DNA from: Pseudomonas californiensis
GTDB taxonomy: Bacteria; Pseudomonadota; Gammaproteobacteria; Pseudomonadales; Pseudomonadaceae
DNA length: 64,000 nucleotides
NCBI RefSeq assembly: GCF_021147775.1
Contig: NZ_JAGTPK010000010.1
Location: 146,255-210,254, forward strand
Direction of reading: 5' to 3'
The notes beneath the pieces are model-generated. The model ran no database searches, had not been told where the DNA came from, and was given only the letters and a program-made list of their open reading frames with translations. A program made the position numbers and the translations under genes. The stretch's first letter is position 1. Each line of letters starts with the position of its first letter. Positions 41,713 through 52,234 of this stretch are shown here, one piece after another.

Positions 41713-43014
41713 TTATTGCAAAGTGTGTTGCTCGATGAACTCCAGCGGTTGCAGTCCTTCGCGACTCACCAAACGATTGAGTTCAACGCGCGGCAGACGA
41801 ACTGCCAGCAGACTTGCCCCTTCCTCATCATGCGTTTCGCTCTGCACCGCACCCAATTCGAAGAACTGGGCACGCAATCTTGCAAGACGCTGAGGCAGAT
41901 GCAAGGTTCCGACGAACAGATCATTACCGAGCAATTCGGCAACGGCCTGTTTCAGCAGATCGAGCCCGCGACCATCACGGGAGGACACCCAGACACGCTG
42001 CGGCTTGCCATCGGCATCACGCTGTATCTGAGGCTCTACCCCTTCAAGCAGATCGAGTTTGTTATAGACCTCGAGTATCGGCAAGCCCTCGGCTCCGATC
42101 TCGCCGAGCACAGCCATGACCTGCTCGATCTGCTCCATGCGATCCGGCTCGTGAGCGTCGATCACATGAAGCAGTAAATCGGAGTTGCTCGATTCTTCAA
42201 GCGTAGAGCGAAAGGCCTCGACCAGCTTGTGCGGCAAATGCCGAATGAAACCTACGGTGTCAGCCAGAATCACCGGCCCCAGGTCGTCCAGTTGCAGACG
42301 GCGCAAAGTCGGATCAAGGGTGGCGAACAACTGATCGGCTGCAAAGACGTCGGAATCGGTGACCGCATTGAACAATGTCGATTTGCCGGCGTTGGTGTAA
42401 CCCACCAGCGAAATCGAGGGAATGTCAGCGCGCCTGCGACCGCGACGGGCCTGCTCACGCTGACTGCGAACCTTTTCCAGACGGCCCTTGATCTGACGCA
42501 GGCGAACCCGCAGCAGACGGCGGTCGGTTTCGAGCTGGGTTTCACCCGGACCACGCAGGCCAATACCACCGCCCTGGCGTTCAAGGTGAGTCCAGCCACG
42601 AACCAGTCGGGTACTCATGTGTTCAAGCTGAGCCAGTTCGACTTGCAGCTTGCCTTCGTGAGTACGCGCTCGCTGAGCGAAGATATCGAGAATCAGACCG
42701 GTGCGGTCAAGCACGCGACACTCGAATACACGTTCGAGGTTACGTTCCTGACTGGGCGTGAGGGTGTGATTGAAGATCACAAGATCGGCCTTCTCGGCCT
42801 TGACGTGGTCGCGAAGCTCCTCGACCTTGCCAGAGCCAATCAGGTATTTGGCGGATGGCCGATGACGCGGCACGTTGATAAACGCGACGGTATCAGCACC
42901 TGCCGAGATGGCCAGCTCCTGAAACTCCTGCGGATCTTCGCGCGCCTCAGGGTCCTGACCATCCAGGTGAACGAGAATGGCACGTTCACCACCGCTGTGG
43001 CGCTCAAAGAACAA
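41713..43014 (-). CDS. hflX: Ribosome-associated GTPase HflX
   Basis: HflX splits stalled 70S ribosomes after stress. The 433-residue protein has the N-terminal HflX domain ('INVPRHRPSAKYLIGSGKVEEL'), a helical linker ('LRQIKGRLEKVRSQREQARRGR'), and a GTPase domain with G1 GYTNAGKST near residue 205, G3 DTVGFI and G4 NKLD. It lies 12 bases downstream of hfq and belongs to the miaA-hfq-hflX-hflKC superoperon layout. Confidence 0.96.
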   Translation of the reverse strand: MFFERHSGGERAILVHLDGQDPEAREDPQEFQELAISAGADTVAFINVPRHRPSAKYLIGSGKVEELRDHVKAEKADLVIFNHTLTPSQERNLERVFECRVLDRTGLILDIFAQRARTHEGKLQVELAQLEHMSTRLVRGWTHLERQGGGIGLRGPGETQLETDRRLLRVRLRQIKGRLEKVRSQREQARRGRRRADIPSISLVGYTNAGKSTLFNAVTDSDVFAADQLFATLDPTLRRLQLDDLGPVILADTVGFIRHLPHKLVEAFRSTLEESSNSDLLLHVIDAHEPDRMEQIEQVMAVLGEIGAEGLPILEVYNKLDLLEGVEPQIQRDADGKPQRVWVSSRDGRGLDLLKQAVAELLGNDLFVGTLHLPQRLARLRAQFFELGAVQSETHDEEGASLLAVRLPRVELNRLVSREGLQPLEFIEQHTLQ

Positions 43015-43026
43015 GGCAGACTCCTA

Positions 43027-43287
43027 TCAGGCGTTACCTGGCTCAGCGTCACCGCCTTCAGTATCGGTGGCGCTCGGCAGGCGAATTGGACGAACCGGTA
43101 CAACGGTGGAAATAGCGTGCTTGTAGACCATCTGGCTGACAGTGTTTTTCAGCAAAATGACGAACTGATCGAAAGACTCAATCGTGCCCTGCAGCTTGAT
43201 ACCGTTGACCAGGTAGATCGAGACCCCGACCTTCTCTTTACGCAAGGTATTCAAGTAAGGGTCTTGTAGCGAATGCCCTTTTGACAT
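43027..43287 (-). CDS. hfq: RNA chaperone Hfq
   Basis: Hfq is the Sm-like hexameric chaperone for small RNA pairing and, in Pseudomonas, catabolite repression with Crc. The 86-residue protein has Sm1 ('[25 protein letters not shown]') and Sm2 with the YKHAIST motif; the distal-face residues for A-rich RNA are conserved. The C-terminal tail is short (about 16 residues), typical of Pseudomonas. AAAGGAG precedes the ATG at 43287, which rules out the longer in-frame start. Confidence 0.98.
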   Translation of the reverse strand: MSKGHSLQDPYLNTLRKEKVGVSIYLVNGIKLQGTIESFDQFVILLKNTVSQMVYKHAISTVVPVRPIRLPSATDTEGGDAEPGNA

Positions 43288-43379
43288 GTGCCGCACTCCT
43301 TTAAGGATCAATAAATAAATAAATCGAATTCGATTGGCTTACCGGCCACCCCCCAAGGATAGACGGCTATTGCAAGGAC

Positions 43380-44351
43380 TCAGCTCAATATGGAGACCGA
43401 TCCCAGGTATTTCAAGGCGCGTGGCAGATTGTCGCAATCCAGACTGTCCAACCAGTGCAAATCCTCCCAGCTGCGTAGCCAGGTGAACTGCCGCTTGGCC
43501 AATTGGCGCGTCGCAATAACGCCACGCTCCTGCATTTCATCCCGTGTCAGTTTCCCATCCAGGTGATCCCAGACCTGGCGATAACCGACGGCTCTTATAG
43601 ACGGCAGCCCTGAATGCAGGTCACCTCTTGAGCGCAACGCCAGTACTTCGTCCAGAAACCCCTGATTCAGCATTTGCAAAAAACGTAATGCGATGCGGTC
43701 ATGCAACACCTTGCGATCAGCCGGAGCTATCGCAAGATTCGCAACAGTATAGGGCAATTGCTGACGGCCCGATGCCGCTGCTTCGGTACTTTGCGCACTT
43801 TGTTGCTCGCGATGTGCAGTCATGCTCATCCCGCTGACACGATAGACCTCCAGCGCACGAACAAGTCGCTGCGGATCGTTGGGATGAATACGCGCTGCAG
43901 ACACCGGGTCGACCACCGCCAACTGATCGTGCAAAAACTGCCAGCCAAACGCCTGCGCATCCGCTTCCAGCTGTGCCCTGACCTGCATATCGGCTGCTGG
44001 CATGTCAGCCAGCCCGTCCAATAGAGCCTTGAAATACAACATAGTGCCGCCAACCAGCAAAGGAATATTCCCACGTGCAGTGATCTCGGCCATGGCGGTC
44101 AGGGCGTCAGTACGGAAATCAGCGGCGGAATAGCTTTGCGAGGGATCGAGAATGTCGATCAACCGGTGTGGAAATTCGGCCAGCTGCGCCCTGGAAGGCT
44201 TGGCCGTGCCGATATCCATACCCCGATAGACCAGCGCCGAATCGACGCTGATCAACTCGCAAGGAAGTACCTTGGTGAGTTCGATTGCAAGATCCGTCTT
44301 GCCTGCAGCGGTTGGCCCCATGAGAAAGATGGCCGGTGGTAAAGCATTCAT
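43380..44351 (-). CDS. miaA: tRNA dimethylallyltransferase MiaA
   Basis: MiaA adds a dimethylallyl group to A37 of tRNAs reading UNN codons. The 323-residue protein has the P-loop '[14 protein letters not shown]' near residue 12, '[19 protein letters not shown]', 'FPHRLIDI', and the C-terminal '[14 protein letters not shown]' motif. Its start is adjacent to the mutL stop with no gap, so the two are coupled. hfq follows after 92 bases, which may contain an internal hfq promoter. Confidence 0.97.
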   Translation of the reverse strand: MNALPPAIFLMGPTAAGKTDLAIELTKVLPCELISVDSALVYRGMDIGTAKPSRAQLAEFPHRLIDILDPSQSYSAADFRTDALTAMAEITARGNIPLLVGGTMLYFKALLDGLADMPAADMQVRAQLEADAQAFGWQFLHDQLAVVDPVSAARIHPNDPQRLVRALEVYRVSGMSMTAHREQQSAQSTEAAASGRQQLPYTVANLAIAPADRKVLHDRIALRFLQMLNQGFLDEVLALRSRGDLHSGLPSIRAVGYRQVWDHLDGKLTRDEMQERGVIATRQLAKRQFTWLRSWEDLHWLDSLDCDNLPRALKYLGSVSILS

Positions 44352-46319
44352 TCATTGACCGCGCAGGAATAATTTATCCAGGTCATTCAGACCCATCTGG
44401 GTCCAGGTGGGACGACCATGGTTGCATTGCCCGCTGCGCTCGGTGTTTTCCATGTCACGCAACAGACCGTTCATTTCCGGAATGGCCAGACGTCGGTTGG
44501 CCCGAATGGCGCCGTGGCAGGCCATGGTGCCGAGCAATTCATTCATGTGCGCCTGCACACGATCGCTGGTGCCATATTCCATCAGGTCTGCAAGAACATC
44601 ACTCACCAGCCGGTTGGCTTCAGCCTGCTTGAGCAACGCCGGTATCTGGCGGATAGCCAGCGTCTCAGGGCCCAGACGCTGCAGTTCGAAACCCAGTTGC
44701 TGAAACGTCGCAATGTGCTCTTCCGCGCAATCGGCCTCGCGCTGACTGACCGCGATGGATTCCGGCACCAGTAACGGCTGACCACTCAGGCCTTCGTTGG
44801 CCATCGCGACCTTTAGCCGCTCGTACATGATCCGCTCGTGCGCAGCGTGCATGTCCACTACAACAAGCCCGTGAGCGTTTTCAGCCAGGATGTAAATGCC
44901 CTTGAGCTGCGCCAGCGCATAACCCAGCGGAGGAATATCACTGGATGACTCAGGCAGTGACGGCGAAGACGCGGCACCTGGAAGCGGTGCAAAAAATTCG
45001 CGATACGCACTTTGCGCTTCGGCAACCGGCACACCCGGTCCAGCAGGGCGCGGCGTGTACTGATACTGATAACCGCCACCAGAGCCGGCACCCGCAGGCC
45101 GTGCGTAGGCCTCGCCCTGCGGTTGTTCCAGAACATTGTTGGCCAGACGCATTTCGCCCTGGGGGCCGAATTCGCCCGCTTCGGGACCGGTCGGACGCTC
45201 TACGGCAGTGACCGGAGCGCTGCCGGACAGTTGATTTTCCGGGCGTACATCGCCGAGAGCACGGTGCAACGTCCCGTACAGGAAGTCATGGACCGTGCGG
45301 CCATCACGGAACCGCACTTCGTGCTTGGTCGGGTGAACGTTGACGTCCACGGCGGCCGGATCGACTTCAAAAAACAGTACGAAGGTCGGATGGCGGCCGT
45401 TGAACAGCACATCGCGATACGCCTGTCGGACCGCGTGCGCGACCAGCTTGTCACGCACTGCACGGCCATTTACAAAAAAGTACTGCAAGTCAGCTTGGCT
45501 GCGCGAAAAGGTCGGCAGCCCTACCCAACCCCACAGGTGCAGACCATTGCGTTCGATCTCGATCGGCAGCGCCTGCTCAAGAAAACCAGGCCCGCATATC
45601 GCAGAGACGCGACGCGCGCGGGCGGTGTCATCGTGGGCTTCATGCAGGCTGAGCACCGTTTTGCCGTTGTGGCGCAAATGGAAGGCCACGTCAAAACGGG
45701 CCAGCGCCATGCGCTTGATGACTTCCTGCAGGTGATCGAATTCGGTTTTCTCGGCCTTGAGAAACTTGCGCCGCGCCGGTGTGTTGAAAAACAGATCGCG
45801 CACTTCAACGGACGTGCCTACAGGGTGGGCTGCAGGCTGAACGCGCGGCGCCATGTCACGGCCTTCGGTTTCAACCTGCCAGGCCTGATCTGCATCGCGG
45901 GTACGGGAGGTCAGGGTCAACCGTGCCACGGAGCTGATCGACGCCAATGCCTCTCCGCGAAAACCGAGACTCATGACGCGTTCGAGGTCTTCCAGATCGC
46001 GAATCTTGCTGGTGGCATGACGCGCCAGGGCCAGCGGCAAGTCATCAGAAGAAATACCGCTGCCGTCGTCACGCACCTTCAGCAGCTTGATGCCAGCCTG
46101 TTCGACATCGACATCAATGCGCCTTGCGCCCGAGTCGAGGCTGTTCTCCAGCAATTCCTTGATGACCGAAGCTGGCCGCTCGACGACTTCGCCCGCAGCG
46201 ATCTGGTTGGCCAGACGCGGGCTCAATAGCTCGATACGCGCTGCATTCAGGACAGCCTGTTCGACTTGCGGCTCAATGCCTTCAAGCAGAAGGTCGCTGA
46301 TGGCGGCTTCATCACTCAT
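44352..46319 (-). CDS. mutL: DNA mismatch repair protein MutL
   Basis: MutL couples mismatch recognition by MutS to strand excision. The 655-residue protein has the N-terminal GHKL ATPase domain ('[16 protein letters not shown]', 'DDGSGI', '[10 protein letters not shown]'). Its C-terminal domain carries the metal-dependent nicking motif [12 protein letters not shown], plus '[10 protein letters not shown]' and 'CNHGRPT', as expected in bacteria that lack MutH. Start at 46319 overlaps the amiB stop by 4 bases. The linker is Gly/Pro rich. Confidence 0.96.
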   Translation of the reverse strand: MSDEAAISDLLLEGIEPQVEQAVLNAARIELLSPRLANQIAAGEVVERPASVIKELLENSLDSGARRIDVDVEQAGIKLLKVRDDGSGISSDDLPLALARHATSKIRDLEDLERVMSLGFRGEALASISSVARLTLTSRTRDADQAWQVETEGRDMAPRVQPAAHPVGTSVEVRDLFFNTPARRKFLKAEKTEFDHLQEVIKRMALARFDVAFHLRHNGKTVLSLHEAHDDTARARRVSAICGPGFLEQALPIEIERNGLHLWGWVGLPTFSRSQADLQYFFVNGRAVRDKLVAHAVRQAYRDVLFNGRHPTFVLFFEVDPAAVDVNVHPTKHEVRFRDGRTVHDFLYGTLHRALGDVRPENQLSGSAPVTAVERPTGPEAGEFGPQGEMRLANNVLEQPQGEAYARPAGAGSGGGYQYQYTPRPAGPGVPVAEAQSAYREFFAPLPGAASSPSLPESSSDIPPLGYALAQLKGIYILAENAHGLVVVDMHAAHERIMYERLKVAMANEGLSGQPLLVPESIAVSQREADCAEEHIATFQQLGFELQRLGPETLAIRQIPALLKQAEANRLVSDVLADLMEYGTSDRVQAHMNELLGTMACHGAIRANRRLAIPEMNGLLRDMENTERSGQCNHGRPTWTQMGLNDLDKLFLRGQ

Positions 46320-47752
46320 GGCTGTGTTGCAACCTCGGAGCTTGGAATGCGCAGGTCCTGGCCAATTTTCAACTCATCGGTCTTCAAGCCATTGGCGCTG
46401 CGCAATGTAGCGACGTTCATATCGTAACGTGCAGCCAGCATGGCCAGTGTTTCACCGGAACGTACGACATGGTTGCGCGGGCCCTGGGCCAGCTTGCCGT
46501 TGTCACGCAGCCATGCAATGTAAGTGCCCTGCGGCGGGTTCTGTTGGAAGAACTGCTTCACGCCAGAGTTGATCGAGCGCGCCAGTGCCTGTTGATGCGA
46601 GGCCGAGGACAGCTTGTTGGCTTCGTTGGCATTGGAAATAAAGCCGGTTTCCACCAGGATCGACGGAATGTCCGGCGATTTGAGCACCATGAAGCCTGCC
46701 TGCTCGACACGGGACTTGTGCAGCGAAGTCACTCGACCGATGTTGCTCAAGACTTTCTGGCCGACGTTCAGGCTCGACGAGAGCGATGCCGTCATAGACA
46801 GGTCGAGCAACACGCCTGCCAGCATGCGGTCCTTGTCATCAAGACTCACGGCACCGGCACCACCAATCAGGTCGGAACGGTTTTCACTGTCCGCCAGCCA
46901 GCGCGCGGTTTCGGACGTAGCGCCACGATCGGACAGGGCGAACACAGACGCGCCAAAGGCTGCCGTCGAAGGCGCAGCGTCGGCGTGAATGGAAACGAAC
47001 AGGTCAGCCCCCTTGGCGCGGGCGATTTCAGTGCGCTTGCGCAGCGGGATGAAGTAGTCGCCAGTTCGCGTCAGCTCGGCGCGGTAGCCCTTCTCGGCAT
47101 TGATCTGGCGTTGCAGCTCCCGCGCAATCGACAGCACCACGTTTTTTTCTTTCTCACCACCCCTGCCGGAAGCACCCGGGTCTTCGCCACCATGACCGGC
47201 GTCGATCACGACCACGATATCGCGCTTGCCGTTGGGCACCGGCGTCAGCTTGACTTCAGGCTTGGACGGGCTGATCGGCACCGCAGGCGCAGTGTTCGCT
47301 GGGGTATCGGCAATCGTAGGCACCGGCGTAGGGTTGGCGTCGGCAGCGTTGTCGAACAGATCAACCACCAGACGGTTGCCGTACTGCTGGTTCGGCGCCA
47401 GCGTGAAGCTTTTGGGCGTGACCGCTTTTTTAAGGTCAATCACGACACGCAGGTCGGTGGCGGTGCGCTGTGCCGAACGCATGCTGGAAATCGGCGTGTT
47501 GGCGGTGGATACGTTAAGCGGACCGCCCAGCGTTGCACCGTTGATATCGATCACCAGACGATCAGGCGAAGTCAGGGTAAATACGCTGTGCTGAACAGGT
47601 CCCGACAGGTCGAACACCAGCCGCGTGTTATCCGGCGCTCGCCATAAGCGGACACTTCGTACTTGCGTAGCGGCCAGCGCTTCGACAGCCAAGGCCATCA
47701 ACAGCAGACCCACTACAGTAACCAGCGCGCGCATGCGCATACCTAACCCCAT
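46316..47752 (-). CDS. amiB: N-acetylmuramoyl-L-alanine amidase AmiB
   Basis: A periplasmic zinc amidase that splits septal peptidoglycan during cell division. The 478-residue protein has a signal peptide ('[19 protein letters not shown]'), an AMIN domain for septal targeting (about 30-135), and the Amidase_3 domain with '[16 protein letters not shown]' and the zinc-binding His/Glu residues. A C-terminal LysM repeat ('[20 protein letters not shown]') follows. The start may be 47752 or 47740; the former touches the end of tsaE. Confidence 0.95.
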   Translation of the reverse strand: MGLGMRMRALVTVVGLLLMALAVEALAATQVRSVRLWRAPDNTRLVFDLSGPVQHSVFTLTSPDRLVIDINGATLGGPLNVSTANTPISSMRSAQRTATDLRVVIDLKKAVTPKSFTLAPNQQYGNRLVVDLFDNAADANPTPVPTIADTPANTAPAVPISPSKPEVKLTPVPNGKRDIVVVIDAGHGGEDPGASGRGGEKEKNVVLSIARELQRQINAEKGYRAELTRTGDYFIPLRKRTEIARAKGADLFVSIHADAAPSTAAFGASVFALSDRGATSETARWLADSENRSDLIGGAGAVSLDDKDRMLAGVLLDLSMTASLSSSLNVGQKVLSNIGRVTSLHKSRVEQAGFMVLKSPDIPSILVETGFISNANEANKLSSASHQQALARSINSGVKQFFQQNPPQGTYIAWLRDNGKLAQGPRNHVVRSGETLAMLAARYDMNVATLRSANGLKTDELKIGQDLRIPSSEVATQP

Positions 47753-47754
47753 AT

Positions 47755-48225
47755 CTATTTGAATTCCAAAGCCAAAGTGGCACACCAGCGTTCGCCACGT
47801 GAGCCCAGCGGGCTCAATATTACGGAACGGCCTTCGCCGTGCGGCACAATGGTAATGGTCAGGTCCGGCTTTGGCAAAAAGCCTGCACCACGCTGGGGCC
47901 ATTCGATCAGGCAAAGTGACTCGCCGTCGAAGTAATCACGCACCCCCATGAACTCCAGTTCTTCCGGATCGACCAAGCGATAGAGGTCAAAGTGAAAGAC
48001 CTTGGTCGTACCTGTTTCGTAAGGCTCGACCAGCGTGAAGGTCGGGCTCTTGACGGCCCCGGCATGCCCGAATCCACGAATCATGCCCCGCGAAAGGGTA
48101 GTTTTCCCTGCACCCAGATCGCCTTCCAGAAACACGACGCCGACACCCTCACAGACGCTGGCAAGGCGCGCACCCAAACTCATCATGGCTTCTTCGCCGA
48201 CCACGTGAAGCGTCAAATCAGACAC
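47755..48225 (-). CDS. tsaE: tRNA threonylcarbamoyladenosine synthesis ATPase TsaE
   Basis: TsaE is the small ATPase that works with TsaB and TsaD to make t6A37 in ANN-reading tRNAs. The 156-residue protein has the P-loop 'GDLGAGKTTLSRGMIRG' near residue 35, the switch 'SPTFTLVEPY', and 'FHFDLYRL' with the Walker B type Asp. It overlaps the upstream nnr gene by 13 bases and is followed 2 bases later by amiB, the usual nnr-tsaE-amiB-mutL-miaA-hfq order. Confidence 0.95.
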   Translation of the reverse strand: MSDLTLHVVGEEAMMSLGARLASVCEGVGVVFLEGDLGAGKTTLSRGMIRGFGHAGAVKSPTFTLVEPYETGTTKVFHFDLYRLVDPEELEFMGVRDYFDGESLCLIEWPQRGAGFLPKPDLTITIVPHGEGRSVILSPLGSRGERWCATLALEFK

Positions 48226-49703
48226 GGTTGCAGCTCCTCCAATAACTGACGAATGGCGGGAATAATATCGCTCGCGGCCATCCCACGACCGGCTTCACCG
48301 ACCTTTTGGCCGGCACCGGCATGCAACCAGACCGCCAGACTGGCCGCATCGAATGCGGTCATGTGTTGCGCCATCAGCGCACCAATCAAGCCAGCCAATA
48401 CGTCACCAAGACCCGCCGTCGCCATCGCCGGATGGCCGTGGTCGCACAACGCGAGCCGACCTTCTGGATCAGAGACCAGGCTGCCCGAACCTTTAAGCAC
48501 GCACACCGCATTGAATTTGCGAGCCAAGGCATGCGCCGCCGCAGCACGATCTGCCTGGACCTCTTTGGTGCTGATGCCCAACAAACGAGCAGCCTCACCC
48601 GGATGTGGGGTGATGACACTGTTTTTCGGCAAGGTCACTTGCCCTGTAGCCAGTTGATTGAGCGCATCGGCATCCCACACTTGCGGACGATCCGCATTGG
48701 TCGCGGCCGACAGCAGGCTACGCCCCCAACTGGCCTGGCCAAGGCCGGGACCGACCACCAGCACACTGGCGGCCTCGATCAACCCCATCAACTGGTTCGC
48801 CGAGCTGATGCCCGCGCTCATGATTTCGGGCATTCGCGTCAGCACCGCAGGCACATGCTCGACACGGGTCGCCAGCGTCACCATGCCAGCCCCACTGCGC
48901 AGGGCGCTTTCCGCGCTCAGCAAGGCCGCGCCGCCAAATCCGTGATCGCCGCCGATAACCAGTACGCGCCCATAAAGGCCCTTGTGGGCTGTGCGCGGGC
49001 GCGGTGCCAGGCGAGGCAGGTTGGCAACGTCCAGACGCCTTGCAGCCACCGGCACTTGAGCAACCAGATCGGGATCGGCCAGCAGGTCATCAAATACAAG
49101 GTGCCCCACAAGGTCCGGCGCATCGCCAGTCAGCAGGCCCATTTTCAGACCTATAAAGGTGACAGTCAGGTCTGCGCGCACAGTGACGCCTTGCGACTGC
49201 CCGGTATCGGCACTCAGGCCCGAGGGAATATCCACGGCCGCCACCGGCAGACCACTCGCGTTGATCGCATTGATCGCCGACACATATGGCTCGCGCACCT
49301 CACCTTCCAGACCCGTGCCCAGCAACGCATCCACCACAACGCCGGTCAGACGCTGACCTGCCCAGGGCTGGATATCGACACTGGCCGCAGCTGCGTGAGC
49401 CGAGGCTGCATCCCCTTCCAGTGCTGCGGGATCAACCACCGTCAACACACGAACCTGCCAGCCGGTCTTTTGCGCCAGCGAAGCGATCAGGTAGCCGTCA
49501 CCGGCGTTGTTGCCACGCCCGGTCAATACGGTCAGTTCACTCACTTCCGGCCAGCGACGCCGGATGGCCCGCCAGGTTGCATGCGCAGCGCGCTGCATCA
49601 GCTCGAAGCCCGGCGTGCCAGCGGCAATCAGACGAGCGTCGAGGTCACGAACCTGTGCGGCGTTGTACAGCGCGTCGGGTAAATCAGGTTTAGTGTCGAA
49701 CAT
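48213..49703 (-). CDS. nnr: Bifunctional NAD(P)H-hydrate repair enzyme Nnr
   Basis: The enzyme repairs hydrated NAD(P)H. The N-terminal domain (about 1-215) is the epimerase that interconverts R- and S-NAD(P)HX ('LTGRGNNAGDGYLIASLA', 'VAVDIPSGLSADTG'). The C-terminal domain (about 225-496) is the ADP-dependent dehydratase ('VITPHPGEAARLLG', 'LKGSGSLV', 'AGLGDVLAGLIGAL'). Length 496 fits the fused form. Start at 49703 gives MFDTKPDLPDALYNAAQVRDLD; longer in-frame extension lacks a ribosome site. Divergent from queG with 63 bases between them. Confidence 0.95.
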   Translation of the reverse strand: MFDTKPDLPDALYNAAQVRDLDARLIAAGTPGFELMQRAAHATWRAIRRRWPEVSELTVLTGRGNNAGDGYLIASLAQKTGWQVRVLTVVDPAALEGDAASAHAAAASVDIQPWAGQRLTGVVVDALLGTGLEGEVREPYVSAINAINASGLPVAAVDIPSGLSADTGQSQGVTVRADLTVTFIGLKMGLLTGDAPDLVGHLVFDDLLADPDLVAQVPVAARRLDVANLPRLAPRPRTAHKGLYGRVLVIGGDHGFGGAALLSAESALRSGAGMVTLATRVEHVPAVLTRMPEIMSAGISSANQLMGLIEAASVLVVGPGLGQASWGRSLLSAATNADRPQVWDADALNQLATGQVTLPKNSVITPHPGEAARLLGISTKEVQADRAAAAHALARKFNAVCVLKGSGSLVSDPEGRLALCDHGHPAMATAGLGDVLAGLIGALMAQHMTAFDAASLAVWLHAGAGQKVGEAGRGMAASDIIPAIRQLLEELQPCLI

Positions 49704-49766
49704 GCGTTTATAGGCTCCGATGTCTGGCAGAATTATACGCACCTTAGCTCCGGTTTCTCTCTGCGC

Positions 49767-50852
49767 ATGTCCGCTATTACTGTTGAACCCCCAACTTGCG
49801 ACCAACTCGCCACTCTTGCGCACTCAATCAAGACGTGGGGCAAAGAGCTGGGCTTTCAGGAAGTCGGGATCTCCGGGCTGGACCTGGCTGAACATGAACA
49901 GCATCTGCAACGCTGGCTCGATGCCGGTTATAACGGTGAAATGGAGTATATGGCAGCCCATGGCAGCAAACGTTCCCACCCCGAAGAGCTGGTGCCGGGA
50001 ACGCTGCGCGTGGTGTCGCTGCGCATGGATTACCTGCCGGGCGATACGGAAATGGCCAAACGCCTGACCGAACCGGAAACTGCTTACGTGTCGCGTTACG
50101 CCTTGGGGCGTGATTACCACAAACTGATCCGCAAACGTCTTCAGCAGCTCGCCGACCGTATCCAGCAGGCAATCGGTCCATTTGGCTTCAGGGCCTTTGT
50201 CGACAGCGCACCGGTGCTTGAAAAGGCCATTGCCGAGCAAGCTGGGCTCGGCTGGATAGGCAAGAACACTCTGGTGCTGAATCGCAAGGCTGGCAGCTTC
50301 TTTTTTCTCGGCGAGCTTTTTGTCGACATGGCCCTGCCAGTCGATCCACCTCACACGACGGAACACTGCGGACGCTGCACGGCATGCCTGGACATCTGCC
50401 CGACGGCAGCCTTTGTCGGCCCTTATGTGCTGGATGCGCGGCGTTGCATTTCCTACCTGACCATTGAACTGAAAACAGCCATTCCGGAAGAACTGCGCCC
50501 GTTGATCGGCAATCGGGTCTTTGGGTGCGATGACTGCCAGATCGTCTGCCCGTGGAACCGCTTTGCCCGTCCCACGGATCAGGGCGACTTCCAGCCGCGC
50601 CATAACCTGGACAATGCCGGGTTGGCCGAGCTGTTTCTGTGGGATGAGGACACCTTTCTCAGCAATACCGAAGGTTCGCCGCTGCGCCGCGCCGGTTACG
50701 AGCGCTGGTTGCGTAATCTGGCCGTCGGCCTGGGCAATGCCCCCTCCACCATTCCAGTGATGCAGGCGCTTGAGGCACGGCGCGACTATCCGTCAGAAAT
50801 GGTCAGGGAACATGTGGAATGGGCGCTGCGCCGGCATGGCGTAGCCGTCTGA
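49767..50852 (+). CDS. queG: Epoxyqueuosine reductase QueG
   Basis: QueG carries out the last step of queuosine synthesis in tRNA, using cobalamin and two 4Fe-4S clusters. The 361-residue protein has the catalytic-type Asp in 'AFVDSAPVLEKAIAEQAGLGWIGKNT'. Two ferredoxin-like cluster motifs follow: 'CGRCTACLDICPTAAF' with CxxCxxCxxxCP, and 'CDDCQIVCPWN'. The C-terminal HEAT-like segment ends 'YPSEMVREHVEWALRRH'. It is divergent from nnr. Confidence 0.96.
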   Translation: MSAITVEPPTCDQLATLAHSIKTWGKELGFQEVGISGLDLAEHEQHLQRWLDAGYNGEMEYMAAHGSKRSHPEELVPGTLRVVSLRMDYLPGDTEMAKRLTEPETAYVSRYALGRDYHKLIRKRLQQLADRIQQAIGPFGFRAFVDSAPVLEKAIAEQAGLGWIGKNTLVLNRKAGSFFFLGELFVDMALPVDPPHTTEHCGRCTACLDICPTAAFVGPYVLDARRCISYLTIELKTAIPEELRPLIGNRVFGCDDCQIVCPWNRFARPTDQGDFQPRHNLDNAGLAELFLWDEDTFLSNTEGSPLRRAGYERWLRNLAVGLGNAPSTIPVMQALEARRDYPSEMVREHVEWALRRHGVAV

Positions 50853-50853
50853 G

Positions 50854-50877
50854 CTCAGGGCTCAGGGCTCAGGGCTC
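50854..50877. repeat. Tandem CTCAGGG repeat
   Basis: The 7-base unit CTCAGGG occurs three times in a row and then starts a fourth copy (CTCA). It spans the 16-base space between the stop codons of queG and the convergent TRIC-type gene, and reaches into the last codons of the latter. Confidence 0.85.
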
Positions 50878-51480
50878 ATCCTTGTAGACGAACTTGGGCA
50901 TTTCCCAGTGAAAGCGTATCGCCAGTAACCGCAGCAGCAGCCCACCGAACAGGGTAATCATGACCCCCTGCTCCGAAGGCAGCTCCAGGTACTGACACAG
51001 CAGAAAACACCAAGCAGCCAGAAACGAGACGCTGGCATACAGCTCCCGGCGAAAGATCAGCGGAATATCGTTACAGAAAATGTCACGCAGAATACCGCCG
51101 AACACGCCGGTGATAACGCCACACACCGAAGCGATCAACAGGCCGTGGCCTGCCTCGAGCGCAGTCATGCAGCCGATCAGGGTAAACGCTACAAGCCCGA
51201 GTGCATCGAGCACCAGAAACAGTGAGCGCAGGTGCCGCATCAGCGGCGCAATGAAAATCGTCACCAAGGCAGCGACGCTGGTCAGCACCAGATATTCCGG
51301 ATGCTTGACCCAGGTCAGCGGGTAGTGGCCGATCAGTACGTCGCGTACCGAGCCGCCACCCAGCGCGGTGACACAAGCGATCAGGACCACACCAAACCAG
51401 TCCATGCCCCGACGGCCAGCCGACAGCGCACCCGTCATGGCCTCGGCGGTAATGGCGATCAGATAAAGCATCAGCAACAT
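50869..51480 (-). CDS. TRIC-type cation channel family protein (UPF0126)
   Basis: A 203-residue membrane protein of the YicG/UPF0126 family, bacterial relatives of TRIC trimeric intracellular cation channels. Seven hydrophobic segments are arranged as two similar halves, each with the pore-kink glycine motif: 'ALGGGSVRDVLIG' and 'VFGGILRDIFCND'. Potassium/sodium permeation has been shown for prokaryotic TRIC homologues; for this protein it is inference. The stop codon lies in the CTCAGGG repeat. The gene is convergent with queG. Confidence 0.9.
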   Translation of the reverse strand: MLLMLYLIAITAEAMTGALSAGRRGMDWFGVVLIACVTALGGGSVRDVLIGHYPLTWVKHPEYLVLTSVAALVTIFIAPLMRHLRSLFLVLDALGLVAFTLIGCMTALEAGHGLLIASVCGVITGVFGGILRDIFCNDIPLIFRRELYASVSFLAAWCFLLCQYLELPSEQGVMITLFGGLLLRLLAIRFHWEMPKFVYKDEP

Positions 51481-51591
51481 GGCGGCTACTCTGCAACAAA
51501 GGCGCGCAGTCTAACCAGCCGACCTGCGCACTGAAAGAGTGCAGCCAGAATTATCTTCTGCACTCAAGCCAGCCCGCACACGTGAAGCGAC

Positions 51592-52125
51592 TTACTTGAT
51601 GAAGTGCTCACGATAAAAACGCAGCTCGGCAATCGACTCGCGAATGTCGTCCAGCGCGAGGTGGGTGCTGCCTTTCTTGAACTTGAGCTCGGGCGACCAA
51701 CGGGCGGCCAGCTCCTTGAGCGTAGAGACGTCCAGGTTGCGGTAGTGGAACCAGTTTTCCAGAGTCGGCATATGGCGATACAGGAAACGACGGTCCTGAC
51801 AGATACTGTTGCCACAGATCGGCGAGCTGCGCTCGGGTACCCATTGCTGGATGAACGCCAGCGTCTGCGCTTCGGCCTCGGCCATGCTGATGGTGCTCTC
51901 GCGCACACGCTGGGTCAGGCCCGAGCCGCCGTGTTGGCGCGTATTCCACTCGTCCATGCCCGCCAGCGTCTCGTCACTCTGGTGCACGGCGATCACCGGA
52001 CCCTCGGCCAGCGTGTTGAGCTCACTGTCGGTGATGATCGTGGCCATTTCGATGATGACATCGGTGTCAGGGTCCAGACCGGTCATTTCCAGATCGATCC
52101 AAATCAGGTTTTGCTTGTTCTGCAT
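51592..52125 (-). CDS. orn: Oligoribonuclease Orn
   Basis: Orn is the DEDD-family 3'-5' exonuclease for 2-residue RNAs. In Pseudomonas it also clears pGpG and so sets c-di-GMP levels. The 177-residue protein has Exo I '[20 protein letters not shown]', Exo II with '[18 protein letters not shown]', and Exo III '[14 protein letters not shown]'. It is divergent from rsgA, separated by 109 bases. Confidence 0.97.
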   Translation of the reverse strand: MQNKQNLIWIDLEMTGLDPDTDVIIEMATIITDSELNTLAEGPVIAVHQSDETLAGMDEWNTRQHGGSGLTQRVRESTISMAEAEAQTLAFIQQWVPERSSPICGNSICQDRRFLYRHMPTLENWFHYRNLDVSTLKELAARWSPELKFKKGSTHLALDDIRESIAELRFYREHFIK

Positions 52126-52234
52126 GTGACGACTCCTCAGCGTAGGCGCGCAGTTTAGCTCACCCTGCCGTGCTAGACTCCTGCCCGATCAAACGTACTG
52201 TTACATTCATCGGTTTCATCACATCGGAACACCC

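Noticed and set aside
42229..43269. Long plus-strand frame opposite hflX and hfq
   Set aside because: It is a shadow of hflX codon bias; the hflX GTPase and hfq Sm motifs on the minus strand are clear.
50854..50877. Phase-variable switch of the TRIC-type channel gene
   Set aside because: The stop codon is already in the first repeat unit in the reading direction, so copy number changes would not alter the protein.
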